In this document: one piece after another, positions 27,196 to 32,317 of the stretch
How the letters are laid out: each line of letters starts with the position of its first letter
Numbering within the stretch: the first letter of the stretch is position 1
DNA from: Rhizobium sp. Q54
GTDB taxonomy: Bacteria; Pseudomonadota; Alphaproteobacteria; Rhizobiales; Beijerinckiaceae
DNA: 32,317 nucleotides
Assembly (NCBI GenBank): GCA_945875875.1
Contig: CAMCMI010000005.1
Location: forward strand, 1 to 32,317
Direction: 5' to 3'
Made by a program: the position numbers and the translations under genes
Notes under the pieces: model-generated
Database searches by the model: none
Seen by the model: the letters and a program-made list of their open reading frames with translations, nothing else
Told to the model about the DNA's origin: nothing

Positions 27196-30057
27196 ATGAC
27201 TTTTGCAGCCAATCTTGCATCTGACCCCGCCCCCCCGCCAGCCGCGCCGCGCCGCGCCAAATCTCGCTTGGCCGCCCGCATCGCGATTCTTGATTCGGCC
27301 GCCTTGCAGGCGCGCATAGACGCGCACGCCGCCAGCTTTGGCGATGACAGGCTGGGCTTGCGTCAGGTTGTGGTCGAGGAGCTTCGCGCCGCTTTGGCGG
27401 ACGGTCGCGACAAAGCCCGCATTGCGCTTGAGGGCAATGGCGACGGGCTTGCGTGCGTGACCAGCCTGTCATGGCTCGAAGACGAATTGATCCGCGCGAT
27501 CTATTCCTTCGTCGTCACGCATATGTATCCGGCTGAAAATCCCTCCTCCGCCGAGCGGCTCGCGATTGCCGCAGTGGGCGGTTATGGGCGCGGCACGCTT
27601 GCGCCGGGCTCCGACATCGACCTGCTGTTTCTGCTGCCCTACAAGCAGACCGCCTGGAGCGAGAGCGTCATCGAGGCGATGCTCTATGTGTTGTGGGATT
27701 TGCGCCAGAAGGTCGGCCACGCCACGCGTTCGGTGGACGAATGCCTGCGTCAGGCGCGCGACGACATCACCATCCGCACGTCGATCCTTGAGGCGCGGTT
27801 TATTCTGGGCGACGAAATTCTGTTTGAAGAAATGCGCACGCGGTTCGAGACCGAGATCGTGCGCACGACGGCGCGCGAATTCGTCGCCGCAAAACTGGCC
27901 GAGCGCGATTCCCGCATCGCGCGCGCCGGCGCTTCACGCTATCTCGTCGAGCCCAACGTCAAAGAAGGCAAGGGGGGCTTGCGTGATCTGAATACGTTGT
28001 TCTGGATTTCAAAATACGTCTATCAGGTGCGCGAATCCGAAGACCTTGTGAAGGCGGGCCTGTTCACGCAGCGCGAGTTTCGCACCTTCCGAAAGTGCGA
28101 GGAATTCCTCTGGACCGTGCGCTCGCACCTGCATTTCCTCACAGGGCGTTCCGAAGAGCGTTTGACGTTCGACCAGCAACGCCAGATCGCGGAACGGCTG
28201 GGCTATGTCGCCCATGCCGGTTTGTCGGCGGTCGAGCGTTTCATGAAGCATTATTTTCTGGTGGCCAAAGACGTCGGCGATCTCACCGCAATCGTTTGCG
28301 CGGCGCTTGAGGAAAAACAGGCCAAGCCGCGCGCCATGCTCAACCGTTTTGTGGGCCGCCTGCGCCGCCGCTCCGGCGTGAAGCTGGAAAGCGACGCGTT
28401 CACGGTCGAACATGATCGCGTGACTGTGGCCGCTGCGGACGTGTTCGAGCGCGATCCTGTCAACCTGCTGCGATTGTTCTGGCTTGCCGACCAGCACGGG
28501 CTGGCGGTCCATCCCGACGCGGTGCGGCTTGTCACGTTGTCGTTGAAGCGCGTGGATGAAAAGCTGCGCAACAATCCGCTGGCCAACAAGCTGTTTTTAG
28601 AAATCGTCTCGTCGCGCAATTCGCCCGAGACGATTTTGCGGATGATGAACGAGGCTGGCGTTCTGGGCCGCTTCATCCCCGATTTTGGCCGCATTGTCGC
28701 GATGATGCAGTTCAATATGTATCATCACTACACCGTGGATGAGCACCTGCTGCGCGCCATCGGCATTCTCGCCAATATCGATTCCGGCCGGCTGGCGGAA
28801 GACCATCCCGTCGCCAGCGAAGTCATCCCTTCCATCAACAGACGCGTGGCTCTTTACGTCGCGCTGTTCCTGCATGACGTGGGCAAGGGGCGCCCGGAAG
28901 ATCATTCGGTGGTGGGGGCCGAGATTGCCCGCAAATTGTGCCCGCGTCTTGGCCTGTCGAGGAGCGATACGGAGACCATCGTCTGGCTGATCGACAATCA
29001 TCTGGTGATGTCGAACGTGGCGCAAAGCCGCGATCTGTCTGACCGCGTCACCATCGAATCCTTTGCCCGAACCGTGCAGACGCTGGAGCGCCTGCGCCTG
29101 CTGCTGGTGCTCACCGTGTGCGATATTCGCGCCGTTGGCCCCGGCGTCTGGAACGGCTGGAAGGGCCAATTGCTGCGCACGCTCTATTGGGAGACCGAGC
29201 TTGTGTTGTCGGGCGGCCATTCCGCCATCGACCGCAAGCAGCGGGTGGCTTACGCGCAGGACGAATTGCGCCGCGCTTTGCCGCTTTGGTCCGATCCCGA
29301 TTTTGACGCCTATGCGGCGCGCCATTATCAGGCCTATTGGCTCAAGGTCGATCTGCCGCACAAGATCAGGCATGCCGAGCTTTTGCGCGTGTGCGAAAAG
29401 GAAATGCGCTCGCTGGCGACGGAAGTTTCGACCGATTCTTTTGCGGGAATCACCGAGCTGACCGTGGTGGCGCCCGATCATCCGCGCCTGCTTTCGATCA
29501 TCGCCGGGGCCTGCGCCACGGCTGGCGCCAACATCGTGGACGCGCAGATTTTCACCACCACGGACGGGCTGGCGCTCGACACGATTTCGATCGGACGCGC
29601 GTTTGATCTTGACGAGGATGAGATGCGACGCGCCGAGCGCGTGGCCAAAGTCATCGAGAAAGCCCTGCGCGGGGAGATCCGTCTCACCGACGCCGTGGCC
29701 GAGAAGGCGGGGGGCGCGCGAGAGCGCGAGAAGACGTTCGATCTGGCGCCAAACGTGGCCATCGACAACAATCTGTCGTCGCAATACACGGTCCTCGAAG
29801 TGTCGGGCCTTGATCGTCCCGGCCTGCTGTTCGACCTCACCTCGACGCTGTCGCGGCTGAACCTCAACATCGGCTCCGCCCACATCGTCACCTTTGGCGA
29901 AAAGGCGGTGGACAGTTTCTACGTCACCGATTTGACGGGATTGAAGGTGACGAACGCTGCGCGCCAGGCTGCGATTCGTCGCGCGTTGACCGAGGCGTTC
30001 GCGCCAAAAGAGACTGCAAAACCGCCCGCCCGCCGCAAGGTCGCCGAGGGCGGCTGA
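27196..30057 (+). CDS. glnD: [Protein-PII] uridylyltransferase GlnD (NTase-HD-ACT-ACT)
   Basis: NTase motif GGYGRGTLAPGSDIDLLFLLP; HD region HHYTVDEHLLRAIG...ALFLHDVGKGRPEDHS; two C-terminal ACT segments (TELTVVAPDHPRLLSIIAGACA and TVLEVSGLDRPGLLFDLTSTLSRLNLNIGSAHI). Confidence 0.96.
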   Translation: MTFAANLASDPAPPPAAPRRAKSRLAARIAILDSAALQARIDAHAASFGDDRLGLRQVVVEELRAALADGRDKARIALEGNGDGLACVTSLSWLEDELIRAIYSFVVTHMYPAENPSSAERLAIAAVGGYGRGTLAPGSDIDLLFLLPYKQTAWSESVIEAMLYVLWDLRQKVGHATRSVDECLRQARDDITIRTSILEARFILGDEILFEEMRTRFETEIVRTTAREFVAAKLAERDSRIARAGASRYLVEPNVKEGKGGLRDLNTLFWISKYVYQVRESEDLVKAGLFTQREFRTFRKCEEFLWTVRSHLHFLTGRSEERLTFDQQRQIAERLGYVAHAGLSAVERFMKHYFLVAKDVGDLTAIVCAALEEKQAKPRAMLNRFVGRLRRRSGVKLESDAFTVEHDRVTVAAADVFERDPVNLLRLFWLADQHGLAVHPDAVRLVTLSLKRVDEKLRNNPLANKLFLEIVSSRNSPETILRMMNEAGVLGRFIPDFGRIVAMMQFNMYHHYTVDEHLLRAIGILANIDSGRLAEDHPVASEVIPSINRRVALYVALFLHDVGKGRPEDHSVVGAEIARKLCPRLGLSRSDTETIVWLIDNHLVMSNVAQSRDLSDRVTIESFARTVQTLERLRLLLVLTVCDIRAVGPGVWNGWKGQLLRTLYWETELVLSGGHSAIDRKQRVAYAQDELRRALPLWSDPDFDAYAARHYQAYWLKVDLPHKIRHAELLRVCEKEMRSLATEVSTDSFAGITELTVVAPDHPRLLSIIAGACATAGANIVDAQIFTTTDGLALDTISIGRAFDLDEDEMRRAERVAKVIEKALRGEIRLTDAVAEKAGGAREREKTFDLAPNVAIDNNLSSQYTVLEVSGLDRPGLLFDLTSTLSRLNLNIGSAHIVTFGEKAVDSFYVTDLTGLKVTNAARQAAIRRALTEAFAPKETAKPPARRKVAEGG

Positions 30058-30087
30058 TATGGCGAAGGGCGATTAAAGAGCTGCAAG

Positions 30088-30116
30088 CTTGATTTTTGCC
30101 GCTCGCAACCTGATAT
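30088..30116 (+). promoter_or_regulatory. Candidate promoter upstream of grpE
   Basis: TTGATT (30089-30094), 16-nt spacer, TGATAT (30111-30116), about 50 nt before the grpE start; also begins with CTTG as in heat-shock promoters. Confidence 0.3.
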
Positions 30117-30162
30117 CGAACCTGGCTTTGCGCCCATGCGCGCACATTCTATTGATGAGATC

Positions 30163-30774
30163 ATGATGACTGACAACAAAGACCAGCACGAGCAATCATC
30201 CGAATCCACCCCGCAGGGCTTTTCAGCCGAGACCGTTGAGGGGCAGGATCAGGCGCAAAATCCGTTTGCAGTGCTTGAAAAGCTCAATGCGGAAAATGCC
30301 GAGCTGAAGGATCGCGCTTTGCGTAACTTGGCCGATATGGAGAACCTGCGCCGCCGCACCGAGCGTGAGATCGCCGACGCCAAGGTTTACGGCGTGACCA
30401 AATTCGCCGCCGACATGGTGGGCTTTTCCGACAATCTGCGCCGCGCCGTCGAGAGCGTACCCGCGGACGCGCGCGAAATCGACGCGGTCAAGACGCTGGT
30501 TGAGGGGCTGGAGCTGACCGAACGCGATTTCCTGTCGCGGCTCAATCGTTACGGCGTGCGCAAGCTGGAACCGCAGGGTCAGAAGTTTGATCCCAATATG
30601 CACGAAGCCCTGTTCGAAATCCCTGATCCCAGCGTTCCCGCCAACACCGTATTGCAAGTGGTTGAATCGGGCTTCGCCATTGGCGAGCGTTGCCTGCGCC
30701 CCGCCAAAGTGGGCGTGTCGCGCGGCGGCCCCAGGCTTGTGAGCGGCGAGGATGCGCCCGCCAACGGCGGTTGA
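30163..30774 (+). CDS. grpE: Nucleotide exchange factor GrpE
   Basis: [52 protein letters not shown]...[54 protein letters not shown]. Start 30163 or 30166. Confidence 0.95.
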   Translation: MMTDNKDQHEQSSESTPQGFSAETVEGQDQAQNPFAVLEKLNAENAELKDRALRNLADMENLRRRTEREIADAKVYGVTKFAADMVGFSDNLRRAVESVPADAREIDAVKTLVEGLELTERDFLSRLNRYGVRKLEPQGQKFDPNMHEALFEIPDPSVPANTVLQVVESGFAIGERCLRPAKVGVSRGGPRLVSGEDAPANGG

Positions 30775-31397
30775 GCGGGTATTTTCCGATCTATCTGGAA
30801 TGGCTTGGCGTGGCGGTTTTCGCGCTCACCGGCGCGCTGACGGCTGCGCGTAAAGGCATGGACCCTTTGGGCTTCGCCTTGCTGGCGACGGTGACGGGCG
30901 TGGGCGGGGGAACCCTGCGCGAAGTGCTGCTGGGCCGCCCCGCGACCTGGATCGCCGATCCGACCGCGCCAGCGATCTGCATCATCGTCGGCTTTGCGAC
31001 CTTTGCGATTGGCCGCAGCTATACTCCCACGCGCAAAGGCGCTTTCCGCATGCTGATGTGGGCGGACGGATTGGGGCTGGCGATTTTCGCCGTCAGCGGC
31101 GCGCAGACGGCGCTTCTGGCCTCCGCCCATCCCGTCACCGCGATTGTGCTGGGGGCGTTGACCGCAACTTTTGGTGGAATCGTGCGCGACGTGCTGGCAG
31201 GCGAGATACCGCTCGTCCTGCGCCGTGAAATCTATGTCACCGCCGCGGCGTTGGGCGCTGGCGTCTATGTCGGACTTGAGCAATTGGGCCACGAAGGCGC
31301 TCTGGCTGCGCTGGCGGGGGTTGCGGCGGGCTTTACGCTGCGCGCTCTGGCCATCGCCCGCGATTGGTCGATGCCGGCCTATCCGCCGAGCGCGTAG
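30771..31397 (+). CDS. TRIC cation channel family (UPF0126/YicG-like) membrane protein
   Basis: [50 protein letters not shown]...[18 protein letters not shown]...[33 protein letters not shown]. Likely TTG start overlapping the grpE TGA (TTGA). Confidence 0.88.
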   Translation: MSGYFPIYLEWLGVAVFALTGALTAARKGMDPLGFALLATVTGVGGGTLREVLLGRPATWIADPTAPAICIIVGFATFAIGRSYTPTRKGAFRMLMWADGLGLAIFAVSGAQTALLASAHPVTAIVLGALTATFGGIVRDVLAGEIPLVLRREIYVTAAALGAGVYVGLEQLGHEGALAALAGVAAGFTLRALAIARDWSMPAYPPSA

Positions 31398-31434
31398 GAG
31401 CTGCCTGTCTAGTAAAGCCCAATGCAAAACGCGC

Positions 31435-31462
31435 GTCATCCCGGCCGTCGCCGGGATGACGT
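31435..31462. terminator. Perfect 12-bp stem hairpin between convergent TRIC-family and alkB genes; terminator or REP-like element
   Basis: CGTCATCCCGGC-CGTC-GCCGGGATGACG. Confidence 0.5.
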
Positions 31463-31469
31463 AGTGGCC

Positions 31470-32081
31470 TCACACCTTCGTCACCCGCCGCAGCGTCAAA
31501 TTGATGCGCCCGCCCTGCGAAAGCAGCGTAGACGTGCCGCCATAGATTTTGTCGACGCCGTGGAACGCCAGCCTTGAGGCGCCGCCGATCAGCACAACGT
31601 CGCCCGAATGCAGACGCAGCGAGCGGGTGGGGCCGGAGCGAACTTCTCCTCCAAAACGAAACAGGCAGGAATCCCCCAGCGAAATCGAGACTACGGGGGC
31701 CTCCAAAGCCTGTTCGTCGCGATCCTGATGCAGGCCCATTTTGGCGCTCGCGTCATAAAAGTTAACGAGGCAGGCCTCGGGCGGGTGGACGTAGCCGCCC
31801 GCCGCCCACGCCTCCAGCGCCAGCTCCGGGATGTCGGGCCAGGGCGCGTCCGTCTCGGGATGGGTTGGCTGGTAGCGATAGCCGCGCGCGGCGTCCGACA
31901 CCCAGCCCAGCGATCCGCAATTGGTCATGCGCACGGAAAACGCCTTACCGGTGCGCGGCATGCGCGGGACGAACAGCGGCGCGGCGGCGACAATGGCGCG
32001 CAAATCGGACACCAGACGCTCCTGCGCGTCGCGTGAAAAGAATTCGGGCAGATGCACAAGCCCGGGAGCAAGTTCAAGCAT
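31470..32081 (-). CDS. alkB: AlkB family 2-oxoglutarate/Fe(II)-dependent DNA dealkylase
   Basis: MTNCGSLGWVSDAARGYRYQPTHPETDAPWPDIPE, VNFYDASAKMGLHQDRDE (HxD), VSISLGDSCLFRFGG, GDVVLIGGASRLAFHGVDKI, RINLTLRRVTKV. Confidence 0.95.
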   Translation of the reverse strand: MLELAPGLVHLPEFFSRDAQERLVSDLRAIVAAAPLFVPRMPRTGKAFSVRMTNCGSLGWVSDAARGYRYQPTHPETDAPWPDIPELALEAWAAGGYVHPPEACLVNFYDASAKMGLHQDRDEQALEAPVVSISLGDSCLFRFGGEVRSGPTRSLRLHSGDVVLIGGASRLAFHGVDKIYGGTSTLLSQGGRINLTLRRVTKV

Positions 32082-32256
32082 GGGCGTGATATAGAGCGGC
32101 GGCTCGCAGTTTCAAAACCCCGGGTGCGGCCGCTGACGATAATCCTTCCGCTTTCTTGACGCGGAGGCGGAAGTCGGCGACTTATTCAAAACAAGGGCAG
32201 AAGCGTCACCACGCGGATGAGGTTTTGTGCGTACGCAAATAGATCCTCCCGAGGGC

Positions 32257-32317
32257 TCAGGCCGCTCGCGCGCCAATGGCGCGTTTCATCAGCGGTTTGC
32301 TGACGAGGCGCGCTTCA
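32257..32317 (-). CDS. Possible C-terminal tail of a gene extending beyond the right edge
   Basis: Reverse-strand frame ...EARLVSKPLMKRAIGARAA* ending at 32257; too short to assign. Confidence 0.3.
   Translation of the reverse strand, partial: EARLVSKPLMKRAIGARAA

Noticed and set aside
28597-29883. 428-aa antisense ORF across glnD
   Set aside because: Opposite strand of a full, motif-complete glnD; composition (Gln/Arg/His-rich) is typical of a codon-bias artefact.
32150-32200. Possible sigma-70 promoter near CTTGACG at about 32155
   Set aside because: No convincing -10 hexamer at suitable spacing and no downstream plus-strand gene visible before the window ends.
1-32317. CRISPR array, phage, toxin-antitoxin, restriction or other defence system
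   Set aside because: Nearly every large ORF is a recognisable core gene, there are no regularly spaced repeats, and there are no integrase, transposase or nuclease-type accessory genes apart from the repair enzyme nth.

Overview
This 32.3 kb, GC-rich window reads as an alphaproteobacterial chromosomal segment, probably Hyphomicrobiales (inferred from protein content and codon bias). It is mostly housekeeping and metabolic genes packed closely together. In order: glmM (partial, -), yebC-type regulator (+), kup (-), hrpB helicase (+), GNAT acetyltransferase (+), comM/yifB AAA ATPase (+), metE-C-like methyltransferase (-), hybrid histidine kinase (+), olsB-like acyltransferase (+), NAD-dependent epimerase-like protein (-), queG (-), glutathione S-transferase (-), uppP (+), nth (-), DUF2244 protein (+), HTH/MGMT Ada-like protein (+), secreted hypothetical protein (-), dnaK and dnaJ (+), cmk (+), membrane spermidine-synthase-like protein (+), gshB (+), glnD (+), grpE (+), TRIC-type channel protein (+), alkB (-), and a possible gene tail at the right edge. 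I saw no rRNA, tRNA, CRISPR array, transposase, phage or defence island. I found no convincing new multi-gene system. The most notable non-coding signal is a short dispersed hairpin repeat family (GCGCGC stem followed by GGTCCA/GATT). It has four intergenic copies, two of them as an inverted pair between dnaJ and cmk. Other points worth checking are a hybrid kinase with a degenerate first receiver next to olsB, an Ada-like protein without the Zn sensor domain that has a perfect palindrome upstream, a queG with no obvious ATG/GTG/TTG start, and a heat-shock-type promoter candidate upstream of dnaK.
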